From SVFI01 sp045588655 (GTDB taxonomy: Bacteria; Bacillota; Clostridia; Lachnospirales; Lachnospiraceae): a stretch of DNA of 64,000 nt. The stretch lies in assembly GCA_045588655.1 (NCBI GenBank), contig JAZNEP010000023.1:1-64000 (forward strand). Reading direction: 5' to 3'. The position numbers and the translations under genes were made by a program. Below are positions 42,656-50,835 of the stretch, piece after piece. How positions within the stretch are numbered: position 1 is the first letter of the stretch; each line of letters opens with the position of its first letter. Below the pieces are notes generated by a model that was not told the DNA's origin, made no database searches, and was given only the letters and a program-made list of their open reading frames with translations.

Positions 42656-42688
42656 AAAAGAGAACATGGAAATCCCATGTTCTCTTTT
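42656..42688 (+). terminator. Terminator between the TPR gene and spoIIAA
   Basis: A perfect 14-bp stem, AAAAGAGAACATGG (42656-42669) with CCATGTTCTCTTTT (42675-42688). It ends only 34 nt before spoIIAA, so the sporulation operon promoter must overlap this hairpin or lie upstream. Confidence 0.9.
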
Positions 42689-42722
42689 GCGTTGTGAATA
42701 AAACGTAGAAAGGAAGGGAAAA

Positions 42723-43040
42723 ATGGAAGAAAAAGGAGTTTTTGAAATAAGAGAGAATTGTCTTTTGATTAGATTACCGGAGGAGGTGGATCATCACAAT
42801 GCAAAGGATATCAGGCGTCTGGCGGATTATTACTTGAATGATGACAGAGTAGAACAGATTGTATTTGATTTTGGTGAAACTGTGTTTATGGACAGTTCAG
42901 GGATTGGGCTTGTGACAGGAAGAAATGAGAGAATCACTTATCTAGGTGGCAGGACAATCATTATAAATGCAAGTGAGCGGATTCGCAAAATGTTGAAGAT
43001 AGCAGGGCTTGAAGAAAAAATCTGTATGATGGAGGAATAA
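42723..43040 (+). CDS. spoIIAA: Anti-anti-sigma factor SpoIIAA
   Basis: STAS-domain protein which, when unphosphorylated, binds SpoIIAB and frees sigma-F in the forespore. The 105-residue length is normal. The phosphorylation site is Ser58 in FMDSSGIGL, the same number as in Bacillus subtilis. AAGGAAGGG precedes the ATG. First gene of the classic spoIIA operon; the next gene starts 2 nt after its stop. Confidence 0.96.
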   Translation: MEEKGVFEIRENCLLIRLPEEVDHHNAKDIRRLADYYLNDDRVEQIVFDFGETVFMDSSGIGLVTGRNERITYLGGRTIIINASERIRKMLKIAGLEEKICMMEE

Positions 43041-43042
43041 AA

Positions 43043-43474
43043 ATGAAAAACGAAATGCAACTGATTATAGAAGCAGTGTCGGAGAATGAAGCTCTGGCCA
43101 GAGTGGCGGCGGCGACGTTTTTGACACGTCTGCATCCGACACTCGAAGAGTTGGAAGATGTAAAGACGGCGGTGTCTGAGGCGGTTACAAATGCAATTAT
43201 CCATGGAGTTCCTGATGACAACAAGGTTTACATAACATGCAAAAGCGAGAAGAATATTTTTACAGTGATGATAGAGGATCATGGTGTGGGAATTGAGAAT
43301 GTAGAAAAAGCGATGGAACCGCTGTATACCACAAAACCGCAGCAGGAGAGATCCGGAATGGGGTTTGCGTTTATGGAGGCATTTATGGATGAGCTGGAAG
43401 TTACTTCGGCGCCGGGAAAAGGGACCTGTGTCCGGATGGAAAAGGCAATTGGTTTTTCCAGATATGAGGACTAG
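43043..43474 (+). CDS. spoIIAB: Anti-sigma-F factor / serine kinase SpoIIAB
   Basis: GHKL-fold kinase that holds sigma-F inactive and phosphorylates SpoIIAA. N-box VKTAVSEAVTNAIIHG near 43-58, G1 box IEDHGVGI and ATP-lid GMGFAFMEAF are intact; the 143-residue length is normal. GGAGGA lies within the end of spoIIAA, showing coupling. Confidence 0.96.
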   Translation: MKNEMQLIIEAVSENEALARVAAATFLTRLHPTLEELEDVKTAVSEAVTNAIIHGVPDDNKVYITCKSEKNIFTVMIEDHGVGIENVEKAMEPLYTTKPQQERSGMGFAFMEAFMDELEVTSAPGKGTCVRMEKAIGFSRYED

Positions 43475-43477
43475 CGT

Positions 43478-44191
43478 ATGGAAGGTATGCTGCATCTCAT
43501 TTCACAAGCACAAAAGGGAGACAAGCATGTCAGAGATACATTAATTGAAGAAAATCTGGGATTGGTACATCATATTGTGAAACGATTTTTAAATCGGGGA
43601 TATGATGCGGAAGAGTTATTTCAGATTGGGTGCATAGGACTTATGAAAGCAATTGATCATTTTGATACGGCGTATGATGTGAAGTTTTCTACGTATGCAG
43701 TTCCGCTCATTATGGGAGAAATCAAACGCTTTTTAAGGGATAACGGAATCATAAAAGTATCGCGTAGTCTGAAAGAAAATGCATGGAAAATTAAGAATGC
43801 ACAGAGAGAACTTGCAGGATCGACGGGTAGGGAAGTGACGATCGATGAGATTGCAAAAGAGACCGGGCTGACAATGGAAGAGATTATTATGGCGCAAGAA
43901 GCAGATGTTGAGGTGGAGTCATTATCTAAAACGGTCTATCAGGGTGATGGCAGTGAAATCAGTCTGGGAGATAAGATTGCGGATGAAAAAAATGAACATG
44001 AAAGAATGCTCAATCATCTGTTCTTAGAACAATTGATGCAGGCGCTCTCAGAGGATGAAAGATTTCTGATAAAACTGCGTTACTTTGAGAACATTACGCA
44101 GGTGGAGACGGCAAAAGTTCTTGGGATCAGTCAGGTACAAGTATCCCGTCTGGAGAAAAAGATTTTAGAGAAAATGAAAAAAATGGGATAA
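43478..44191 (+). CDS. sigF: RNA polymerase sporulation sigma factor sigma-F
   Basis: First forespore-specific sigma factor. Region 2 (NLGLVHHIVKRFLNRGYDAEELFQIGCIGLMKAIDHFD-type core) and region 3 (VSRSLKENAWKI) lead into region 4 with helix-turn-helix ITQVETAKVLGISQVQVSRLEKKIL. 237 residues, 4 nt after spoIIAB. Presence of the whole spoIIA operon indicates a genuine capacity to sporulate. Confidence 0.96.
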   Translation: MEGMLHLISQAQKGDKHVRDTLIEENLGLVHHIVKRFLNRGYDAEELFQIGCIGLMKAIDHFDTAYDVKFSTYAVPLIMGEIKRFLRDNGIIKVSRSLKENAWKIKNAQRELAGSTGREVTIDEIAKETGLTMEEIIMAQEADVEVESLSKTVYQGDGSEISLGDKIADEKNEHERMLNHLFLEQLMQALSEDERFLIKLRYFENITQVETAKVLGISQVQVSRLEKKILEKMKKMG

Positions 44192-44196
44192 AATAG

Positions 44197-44225
44197 TTGA
44201 CACAACTGTGAATAGAGTGTATATA
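44197..44225 (+). promoter_or_regulatory. Promoter of the YtrA-type ABC operon
   Basis: Perfect TTGACA (44197-44202), 17 bp, TATATA (44220-44225). It starts 6 nt after the sigF stop and has no terminator between, so sigF transcripts could run on into this operon. Confidence 0.82.
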
Positions 44226-44237
44226 TGTATATATACA
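44218..44237 (+). promoter_or_regulatory. Palindromic operator over the -10 box (GntR/YtrA candidate)
   Basis: TGTATATAT (44218-44226), GT, ATATATACA (44229-44237): a perfect 9-bp inverted repeat covering the -10. The operon's own GntR protein is the obvious ligand, giving autorepression. Confidence 0.75.
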
Positions 44238-44264
44238 GATTAAACACAGTTGGAGGCGTTACAG

Positions 44265-45167
44265 ATGAGTCAGTCGATATTAGAATATAATTCAGTCATA
44301 GAAATGAAGCAGGTGAGGAAAAATCTTGGTAGTTTTGTCCTTGATGATATTAGCCTTGAGATACCAAAAGGTTATATTATTGGTCTGATTGGACAAAACG
44401 GTGCAGGTAAAACAACGCTGCTTCATTTGCTTTTGGGATTATATCAACCAAACGAAGGACAGGTACGATTGTTTGAAAAGGAATATGAAAAGGAAGAAAA
44501 ACTTATTCGGCAGAACATCGGTGTTGTATTACAGGAACGTCTCTTTGCCACTTCAGATACGCTTATTCAAAATGCAGATTACTATGGGAAATATTATGAG
44601 AACTATGAGAAAGAGAAATTTTGTGAGTTACTACAGGAATTTGGATTGAACAAGGAGCAGAAATATAAAAAGTTATCCAAGGGTGAGGAACTGAAATTTC
44701 AATTTGCGTTTGCACTTGCACATAATCCGAAATTACTGATTTTAGATGAAGCCACGGGGAATTTTGATCCAAAGTTTAGGGAAACGTTTTTAGAAAAAAT
44801 AAAAGAATTCATTGCAGACGGAGAGCGAAGTGTGATTCTTGCGACACATCTGACGCAGGAACTGGAGCAGATTGCAGATTATATTGTATATCTGGAGAAA
44901 GGGAAGCTTCTATTTGCACATGACATAGAGGAACTAAGGGCACGGTATCGTATTGCGGTTGGAGAACATTATAAGATTAAATTACTTCCGAAACAGAAGG
45001 TAATACATGTGGAGCAGGGCAAACTTTCGACAAGGGCGCTGATTCGTCATCGAAAACATTATTCTTATGATAAGGAATTGACGCTGCTGACACCGACGCT
45101 TGAGGAACTGATGTATTTTATTACAAAGAGAGAAAGGGGGAGCGATTATGACTTCCAGAGCAATTAA
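44265..45167 (+). CDS. ABC transporter ATPase (first of two in the operon)
   Basis: A 300-residue ATPase: Walker A GQNGAGKTT near 44-52, an atypical signature LSKGEELKFQFAFAL, and Walker B LLILDEATGNFDP. About 90 extra C-terminal residues follow the H-loop, as in YtrB/BcrA-type proteins. The altered signature (LSKGE) is shared by YtrB-like ATPases. ATG 44265 has GGAGG 8 nt upstream; the longer TTG 44250 frame overlaps that site. The partner permease starts before its stop (20-nt overlap). Confidence 0.9.
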   Translation: MSQSILEYNSVIEMKQVRKNLGSFVLDDISLEIPKGYIIGLIGQNGAGKTTLLHLLLGLYQPNEGQVRLFEKEYEKEEKLIRQNIGVVLQERLFATSDTLIQNADYYGKYYENYEKEKFCELLQEFGLNKEQKYKKLSKGEELKFQFAFALAHNPKLLILDEATGNFDPKFRETFLEKIKEFIADGERSVILATHLTQELEQIADYIVYLEKGKLLFAHDIEELRARYRIAVGEHYKIKLLPKQKVIHVEQGKLSTRALIRHRKHYSYDKELTLLTPTLEELMYFITKRERGSDYDFQSN

Positions 45168-45861
45168 GGATTATTTCAGGGCATTTAAGGTAAGAGAGTT
45201 GGTTGTTGCCGAAACACTAATGTTATATATTTATCTACTAATCGGACCAATCTATTTTTTGCGACCGAAGGAAGGGAATGTTGACACTGCAACGCTTTGG
45301 ATTTATTATTGCGGAGCCATACTTCTTTTGCTTGGAATGACAGGAATGCGTCTAAATCCTGTCGGTATGCCCAAATTGATGTTTTTGTGTCCGATGAGTC
45401 GCAAGCAGCGTGAAGATTACGTCAGAACCCGATTTTGGGCGCGCTTTACAGTGCCGGCACTGATGTTTGTCATTGCGAGAGGGATACTTTGGATTGTGTA
45501 CCCGCAGCAACCGTTTTATCTACTGGTTGATGCGATGCTTCTTATGGGCTTTCTCGGAGCCTCATTTATGACTACTACGGGAAAGTTCAAGACCCTTGAA
45601 GCCACCAAAGATCAACCAAAGCTTCTTCGGGAAAAAGAATTGAAGGGAATGGATGTCAAGGGCCTCTTTGTGTTCCTAATTGGAGTGGTTACCTGGTTCA
45701 TTTCTTGTGAAGGTATCGCTTATGGCAGCAGGATAAATGTCGCTGTTTGGATTATGGTTTTAGCGGTACTTGCATGTCAGGTATGGCTAACGGTAAAGAT
45801 GCTGCGATATGTGAAACATCTGATAATGCTGGCATGTGATTATGAAAGGATGTGTGACTGA
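45148..45861 (+). CDS. Membrane protein, probable ABC permease partner
   Basis: A 237-residue protein with about six membrane helices (near 20-36, 48-66, 100-120, 125-145, 165-185 and 190-215) and no recognised family motif. GGGGGAG precedes the ATG within the ATPase gene. Its position between two ATPase genes and the regulator is that of YtrC/YtrD-like permeases. The cytoplasmic loop CPMSRKQREDYVRTR could contact the ATPase. The substrate is unknown. Confidence 0.75.
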   Translation: MTSRAIKDYFRAFKVRELVVAETLMLYIYLLIGPIYFLRPKEGNVDTATLWIYYCGAILLLLGMTGMRLNPVGMPKLMFLCPMSRKQREDYVRTRFWARFTVPALMFVIARGILWIVYPQQPFYLLVDAMLLMGFLGASFMTTTGKFKTLEATKDQPKLLREKELKGMDVKGLFVFLIGVVTWFISCEGIAYGSRINVAVWIMVLAVLACQVWLTVKMLRYVKHLIMLACDYERMCD

Positions 45862-46244
45862 TGATGAAGATAATCATACAACCACAGGGGACAATGGCAA
45901 TTTATGAACAGATTGTCAATCAGATGAAGGATGCGATTGTGGGCGGAGCATTGCAACCGGGTGAGGCGCTGATGTCAATTCGTGCGCTGGCTGCCGAGCT
46001 TCAGGTTAGTGTGATTACGACCAAACGCGCGTATGAGGAGCTGGAAAAGGAAGGATTGATTCGCTCCGTTGCGGGAAAAGGATTCTATGTATGTGAATAT
46101 AATACGGACTATCTGCGTGAAAAACAGCTCATGGGGCTGGAGGAGAGAGTTACGGATGTGATTATGGGGGCAAAGAGTGCAGGACTTTCCTGTGATGAGT
46201 TTGTGGAGATTGTACGGGCTCTTTATGAGGAAAAGGAGAGATGA
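45861..46244 (+). CDS. GntR-family regulator, YtrA subfamily
   Basis: A 127-residue protein of the short YtrA type: N-terminal winged helix (IYEQIVNQMKDAIVGGALQPGEALMSIRALAAELQVSVITTKRAYEELEKEGLI) plus a short helical tail for dimerisation. The start overlaps the permease stop (TGATG); ATG 45864 is an alternative. In Bacillus, YtrA represses an ABC operon that responds to cell-wall antibiotics. Here a perfect palindrome on the operon's -10 box is the likely operator. Confidence 0.92.
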   Translation: MMKIIIQPQGTMAIYEQIVNQMKDAIVGGALQPGEALMSIRALAAELQVSVITTKRAYEELEKEGLIRSVAGKGFYVCEYNTDYLREKQLMGLEERVTDVIMGAKSAGLSCDEFVEIVRALYEEKER

Positions 46245-46248
46245 AAGA

Positions 46249-46905
46249 ATGAACGAAAGAGGAATTTTAGAGCTTGAGAATGTGAGTGGAGCGACAAAGA
46301 AAAATTATTGTCTGCAGAATATTTCTTTTGTGTTACCTGCGGGTTACATTGCAGGAATAGCAGGGGAGAACGGAGCAGGAAAAACCACCTTGTTTGACTA
46401 TATAATGAATCCGAAAAAGCAGTATGAGGGTAGTATATTTATAAATGGCCGAGAAATTCATGAGGACTACGTTAGCATAAGACAACAGATTGGTTTTGTT
46501 TCCGAAAAGAATCGTTTCTTTATGGCAAAATCAGCCAGAGAGAATGCGAAGCTTGCAGCATGCTTTTTTGATGAATGGGATTACCCTTTGTTTGAAAAAA
46601 CAATGAAGGAGTTGCAGGTGCCAAGCACACGACTGCTGTGTAATCTGTCCCGCGGAGAGTATATGAAATTTCAGACTGCATATGCGATGGCCCATCATCC
46701 GGTATTGTATCTGTTGGACGAGGTGACGGCCGGAATGGATCCGGTATTCCGTGTTGACTATTTTAATTTGCTACAGCGTTTGATTGAAAAGGAAGACACC
46801 TCGGTGCTGATGATTAGTCACATTCAGGAAGAGATGGAGCGAAAGATGGATTATGTGGGAATTATGGAAGAAGGGAGACTTGTGTCATGGAAGGAAGCAA
46901 TCTAA
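46249..46905 (+). CDS. ABC transporter ATPase (second of two)
   Basis: A 218-residue ATPase with Walker A GENGAGKTT near 38-46, signature-like LSRGEYMKFQTAYAM and Walker B VLYLLDEVTAGMDP. Shorter than the first ATPase and without its C-terminal extension. ATG 46249 has AGGAGAG 8 nt upstream; a longer frame from 46177 lies inside the GntR gene. It probably forms a heterodimer with, or parallels, the first ATPase. Confidence 0.9.
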   Translation: MNERGILELENVSGATKKNYCLQNISFVLPAGYIAGIAGENGAGKTTLFDYIMNPKKQYEGSIFINGREIHEDYVSIRQQIGFVSEKNRFFMAKSARENAKLAACFFDEWDYPLFEKTMKELQVPSTRLLCNLSRGEYMKFQTAYAMAHHPVLYLLDEVTAGMDPVFRVDYFNLLQRLIEKEDTSVLMISHIQEEMERKMDYVGIMEEGRLVSWKEAI

Positions 46906-47423
46906 AAAGAGAATCCGCATCAAATGAGCAAAAAACGGAACTTTTTTATCATACCTTGTTTCGTCAGGGATCAGATCAGCTGTCACCGGAGATTGTGACG
47001 TATATGCTGTTATGTATTAGCATGCTTCTATTGTTTATACCGGTACAGGAGTTGTTGCCTTTGCTGGAGAATGACAATATACTTGTGATATGGGCTTTTA
47101 ATTTGCTCACTGTTATGGCAGTAACGTTTTATATGAAGAAATATCATGTGATTGCATGTAACAAACAAATGGAAACTATCGCGGATTGTATTCTTTATAT
47201 GCCGGTGGACAAAAAGGCGTATAAAAAATACATCTTCAAACAGTTGCTACAATTTTTGAAAAAGATTTCGATAGCGGGAGTGATACAACAGCTGAGTGTA
47301 GCGCTGATAGCCTACCATACCATTAGTTTTTGGAATATACTGTATGTGTTAGTGCAGACATTTTTGATACCGGTTGTTTTTTGCAGCTACCCGATTCTGT
47401 TTCGTAAAAGTACAAAGAGTTAG
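46887..47423 (+). CDS. Membrane protein of the ABC operon
   Basis: A 178-residue protein with four hydrophobic segments (about 38-58, 68-84, 130-150 and 152-172), overlapping the preceding ATPase by 19 nt. No family is recognised. Together with the protein at 45148 it may supply the membrane part of a two-ATPase exporter. The loop NKQMETIADCILYMPVDKKAYKKYIFKQ resembles the cytoplasmic coupling segment of the other membrane protein (PMSRKQREDYV). Confidence 0.68.
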   Translation: MEGSNLKRESASNEQKTELFYHTLFRQGSDQLSPEIVTYMLLCISMLLLFIPVQELLPLLENDNILVIWAFNLLTVMAVTFYMKKYHVIACNKQMETIADCILYMPVDKKAYKKYIFKQLLQFLKKISIAGVIQQLSVALIAYHTISFWNILYVLVQTFLIPVVFCSYPILFRKSTKS

Positions 47424-47439
47424 GAGAAAGGAGTTACCT

Positions 47440-48096
47440 ATGACTTACCAAGATATTTTAAACAATGAAGAAGTGAAAGCATACATACAAAAGGGAAATT
47501 CTAACCTGGATGTCCTTGGATATACCGATCATTCACAGGCGCACAGCAAACTTGTGGCAGAGCGTGCGGCGGAGATTCTTGAAAAACTTGGCTATGGTGT
47601 GCATGAGATGGAACTGGCTCAAATTGCAGGCTATATGCACGATATAGGAAATGTAATCAATCGAAAAAACCACGCCGAGTATGGTGCAATTCTTGCAAAT
47701 GATATTTTAAAAGAGACAGATATGCCTCTTTCTGACAGAGTTACTGTTATATCGGCGATAGGAAATCACGATGAGGGGACCGGCGGAGCGAAAGATGCAA
47801 TCTCTGCAGCACTGATTATTGCAGATAAGACAGATGTGCGAAGAAACCGCGTTACCGAAAAGGAAACGGCAAAATTTGATATCCACGATCGCGTTAACTA
47901 TGCAGTAACCAGTACAGAGCTTACTGTGGATGCAGAGAAGATGGAAATTACACTCCATCTTGAAGTTGACGAAACGATATGCAGTATGTATGAATATTTT
48001 GATATTTTCTTAGGAAGAATGATGATGTCGCGTGGCGCAGCGGAGATGCTTGGTGCGAAATTCAAGCTTCGCGTGAACGGCGGAAAGGTGTTGTAA
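47440..48096 (+). CDS. HD-domain phosphohydrolase-like protein
   Basis: A 218-residue metal-dependent HD-domain protein: His in THSQAHSKLVAE, the HD pair in YMHDIGN near 71-75 and a later Asp (IADKTDVRRNRV). Such proteins hydrolyse nucleotides or phosphodiesters; the substrate is unknown. ATG 47440 has AAAGGAG 8 nt before it; the longer frame extends into the previous gene. It may be the last gene of the ABC operon (16-nt gap) or only a neighbour. Confidence 0.85.
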   Translation: MTYQDILNNEEVKAYIQKGNSNLDVLGYTDHSQAHSKLVAERAAEILEKLGYGVHEMELAQIAGYMHDIGNVINRKNHAEYGAILANDILKETDMPLSDRVTVISAIGNHDEGTGGAKDAISAALIIADKTDVRRNRVTEKETAKFDIHDRVNYAVTSTELTVDAEKMEITLHLEVDETICSMYEYFDIFLGRMMMSRGAAEMLGAKFKLRVNGGKVL

Positions 48097-48113
48097 AAAT
48101 TAGGATAAAATGA

Positions 48114-48147
48114 AAGGGCTCTTGCGTGAACATGAGCCCTTGTTTTT
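48114..48147. terminator. Bidirectional terminator
   Basis: AAGGGCTC (48114-48121) pairs with GAGCCCTT (48134-48141), followed by GTTTTT. The T-run overlaps the stop codon of the convergent lipoprotein gene; on the other strand TTTCATTTTAT follows. Confidence 0.85.
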
Positions 48148-48589
48148 ATTTGTTCTCAGCTTTAATGCCGTTAAATTCACCATTTAAAAGACTGATTTCA
48201 ATTGTCAGTTGATCATCTTCGAAAGTAAAAGATTCGTACTTTTCGCCTTCGACGGGAATATAGTTTTGTCCGAAACAAGCAATGATATCAGCTGTTGTTT
48301 TAAGTCGCTGACCGTGGTAGATGAGTTTTATATCGGATAGTCCGCAAATTACTTCGGATTTAGCATTATAGATACAATGGAATTCCATTGATTCGACGCA
48401 TTCGCTTCCGTCAATATCAAAACCGACATTTTCATATTCGTAGGTAAACGATGCATCCATAACCAGATTCTGCATCTTTTCAGTTGTTTTTTTGCCGATA
48501 TACACTCCGTTGAGGGATAATGTGTCCTTCGGCGTAGCGCAACCGGAAAGTATGAGCGCAAGAAGAAGTGGGATGATTATTTTTTTCAT
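48146..48589 (-). CDS. Small lipoprotein, unknown
   Basis: A 147-residue precursor with a classical lipoprotein signal (KKIIIPLLLALILSGC, lipid-modified Cys17). The mature part is mainly beta and polar (FTYEYENVGFDIDGSEC; ESFTFEDDQLTIEIS) with three further cysteines. AAGGAG lies 8 nt before the ATG. It resembles single-domain surface lipoproteins with no assigned role. It is divergent from the exporter-like gene at 48774. Confidence 0.8.
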   Translation of the reverse strand: MKKIIIPLLLALILSGCATPKDTLSLNGVYIGKKTTEKMQNLVMDASFTYEYENVGFDIDGSECVESMEFHCIYNAKSEVICGLSDIKLIYHGQRLKTTADIIACFGQNYIPVEGEKYESFTFEDDQLTIEISLLNGEFNGIKAENK

Positions 48590-48678
48590 AAGGGTAACTC
48601 CTTTTTTTGGAATTATTTTATCAATAGGGTGTATTTAGTGTAAATGTTTGTCGCGACCATGTCAAGGAAGACTCTTTC

Positions 48679-48707
48679 TTGAAGCGCAGGGAGGAACATG
48701 GTATGAT
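48679..48707 (+). promoter_or_regulatory. Promoter of the exporter-like gene
   Basis: TTGAAG (48679-48684), 17 bp, TATGAT (48702-48707), about 67 nt before the start codon. Confidence 0.6.
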
Positions 48708-48773
48708 AGTTTAATAAAAAACGCGTTGTATGAGGATACTATGACATACGAATAGAAAGATTGGAGATTGGCG

Positions 48774-49739
48774 TTGAACCGAGAAAAGATTTTAAATTCA
48801 ATAAAATTATGTGTTGCAGTCATTTTGGGGATTACGTTTGCAAACCTGCTGAATCTGGAATATCAGACTTCTGCGGGTATTGTAGCGATTCTGACCATTC
48901 TGCGTACAAAAAAGGAGACCATTCAGACCGCGGTGGGACGTGCACTTGCATTTGTTGTATCGCTTCTGATTTGGTTTGCGTGCTTTTATTTTTGGGGGAT
49001 TACCATTGAGGCGTTTCTTGTCTTCTTGATCATTTATATCTTTATATGTCATTTCATGAATTGGACGTATGCGATTACAATGAATGCAGTGCTTGTGTCA
49101 CATTTTGTTACGTCGGGCCGTTTGGATGCGCAGGCGATTCTGAATGAGATTCTTATATTCCTGATTGGTGTGAGTGTCGGTATTATAATGAACCTTCATC
49201 TGAGAAAGAACGTACACCATTTTGAAAAAATGAAACGGGAGACGGATGAACATATTATTCGTATTCTGGCCCGTATGTCAGTACGCATGGAAAATCACGA
49301 TATAACGGATTACAACGGAGAATGTTTTAAAGAGTTGGCAGAAATTTTGCGTGATACAAAGAACATGGCAGAATTTAATTATAACAATCAGTTTAACAAG
49401 TATGATATTTTTGACCTTGAGTACATCGCCATGCGCGAGAGACAGTGTGTGGTACTGTATGAAATGTACAGCCTGCTTCGTCATCTTGAGACGACACCGC
49501 GTACGACACGTAAAGTGTCCGATTTTTTGGATAGGTTGTCGCATGTGCTGGATGAGAAAAATGACGGAACGGAGCTTATGGAAGGATTTAAGAAATTGGA
49601 TGCTTACATGAAAAAGCAACCGCTTCCGGTGGAGAGACAGGAGTTTGAGGATCGCGCGAGGTTGTTTTGCTTTATGAGAAATATGGAGCATTTTATACGC
49701 ATCAAGATGGAGTTTGTAAAAGCGCACGGATCCCTTTAA
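48774..49739 (+). CDS. Aromatic-acid-exporter-like (ArAE/FUSC) membrane protein
   Basis: A 321-residue protein: an N-terminal membrane half with about four or five helices (about 8-145; GITFANLLNLEYQTSAGIVAILTILRTKKETIQT is the ArAE_1 hallmark) and a cytoplasmic helical half (about 150-320). The family includes putative exporters of aromatic acids. The start is TTG 48774, with GGAGA 6 nt upstream; TTG 48768 is too close to that site. The 3' end overlaps the convergent acyltransferase gene by 38 bp. Confidence 0.8.
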   Translation: MNREKILNSIKLCVAVILGITFANLLNLEYQTSAGIVAILTILRTKKETIQTAVGRALAFVVSLLIWFACFYFWGITIEAFLVFLIIYIFICHFMNWTYAITMNAVLVSHFVTSGRLDAQAILNEILIFLIGVSVGIIMNLHLRKNVHHFEKMKRETDEHIIRILARMSVRMENHDITDYNGECFKELAEILRDTKNMAEFNYNNQFNKYDIFDLEYIAMRERQCVVLYEMYSLLRHLETTPRTTRKVSDFLDRLSHVLDEKNDGTELMEGFKKLDAYMKKQPLPVERQEFEDRARLFCFMRNMEHFIRIKMEFVKAHGSL

Positions 49740-50742
49740 AGAGAAGCTGACGAAGCAAATCCACACAGGCTCCCACGATAAAAATGAGAGCGACGCAGGA
49801 TGGGATATATAAAATCAGCCAAGGAGAATGTGTAAATTCCGCGCTCTTAAGAAGGCTACGCCACATGTAGTAGTTGAGAAGCTGACCATCGTGTAGTAGG
49901 TAAATGCCCAAAGTGGTAGAGGCAAGCAAATTGATGACTTTGCTTGGACGGATGGTAAGATGCAGGAAAAACAAGAATACACTGATACTGAGAGCAATCA
50001 TCAAAATGGTATTCGGACGCCAAAAATAGTTGTTTCCGTAGATGCCTACTTTGTTGAACAGCGGCTGAAATTTGTGAAGAAGGATAATAGCACACTCCAT
50101 AAGTAAAAAAACACATCCGGAAATGCAAAGCCACTGTCTGGAGCGAGTAAGATGCTGTGGTGGATATAAACGAATGTAGGCGCCGATCATGTAGACAATA
50201 TAGAGCCACAGAAAGCGATTGTAATAAAATAAAGTTTCTGTGTCATTTTTTAAGGCACCATACACGGTAGGAATAATACAAAATATAATCAGACATAGCA
50301 GTAACATTTTTTGAAATTCGGCTTGAGATAATTTGAGCAGAAGTTTGTTGACATAGGGTGAAAACAGATAAATCATAACGTAAGCGGTAGCAAACCAGTA
50401 TTTGTATTCTGTGATTGGAAAAAAGTTAATGAAAATAGTGCGTTTATCCAGCGTAAGTAATCCAAAATGAGCGCATAAAAACACACAAATCCAATTGTAA
50501 AATTGTACCTGTAATAACAAAGAAACCAGCTTTTGAATTTTAAATTTACCATGAATCATATGATAACCGGAAATCAGGAGAAACAGGTTTACCCCCAACT
50601 CACCAAACATACATACCGTATCTACAAGAAATTGATTTGTGCAAAATGCAGAATATTCAAATCCACCCTCAAAGACACAGTGGAATGAAATAATCAGAAA
50701 AATAGATACAATGCGCAATAACTCAAATTTAGAATCTCTCAT
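49702..50742 (-). CDS. Acyltransferase family 3 membrane protein
   Basis: A 346-residue integral membrane O-acyltransferase with about ten helices. The N-terminal motif RDSKFELLRIVSIFLIISFHC, with His in the first helix, is the signature of acyltransferase-3 proteins, which acetylate or acylate surface sugars. The start at 50742 lies about 60 nt after the promoter, with a weak AGGT site; an upstream in-frame ATG (MESRSV) is an alternative. The start choice is moderate. Confidence 0.82.
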   Translation of the reverse strand: MRDSKFELLRIVSIFLIISFHCVFEGGFEYSAFCTNQFLVDTVCMFGELGVNLFLLISGYHMIHGKFKIQKLVSLLLQVQFYNWICVFLCAHFGLLTLDKRTIFINFFPITEYKYWFATAYVMIYLFSPYVNKLLLKLSQAEFQKMLLLCLIIFCIIPTVYGALKNDTETLFYYNRFLWLYIVYMIGAYIRLYPPQHLTRSRQWLCISGCVFLLMECAIILLHKFQPLFNKVGIYGNNYFWRPNTILMIALSISVFLFFLHLTIRPSKVINLLASTTLGIYLLHDGQLLNYYMWRSLLKSAEFTHSPWLILYIPSCVALIFIVGACVDLLRQLLFKGIRALLQTPS

Positions 50743-50790
50743 AACAGACCTGCTTTCCATACGTTGTTTAGCCTTTGTAAAATTATATAA

Positions 50791-50819
50791 AGTATAATAC
50801 GTGGAAAAAATTTTGACAA
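50791..50819 (-). promoter_or_regulatory. Promoter of the acyltransferase gene
   Basis: On the leftward strand: TTGTCA (complement of 50814-50819), 17 bp, TATACT (complement of 50791-50796). Its -10 overlaps a rightward TATAAT (50793-50798), so this site may be shared by the divergent cyclase gene. Confidence 0.7.
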
Positions 50820-50835
50820 TAAAAAGGAGCGAAAC

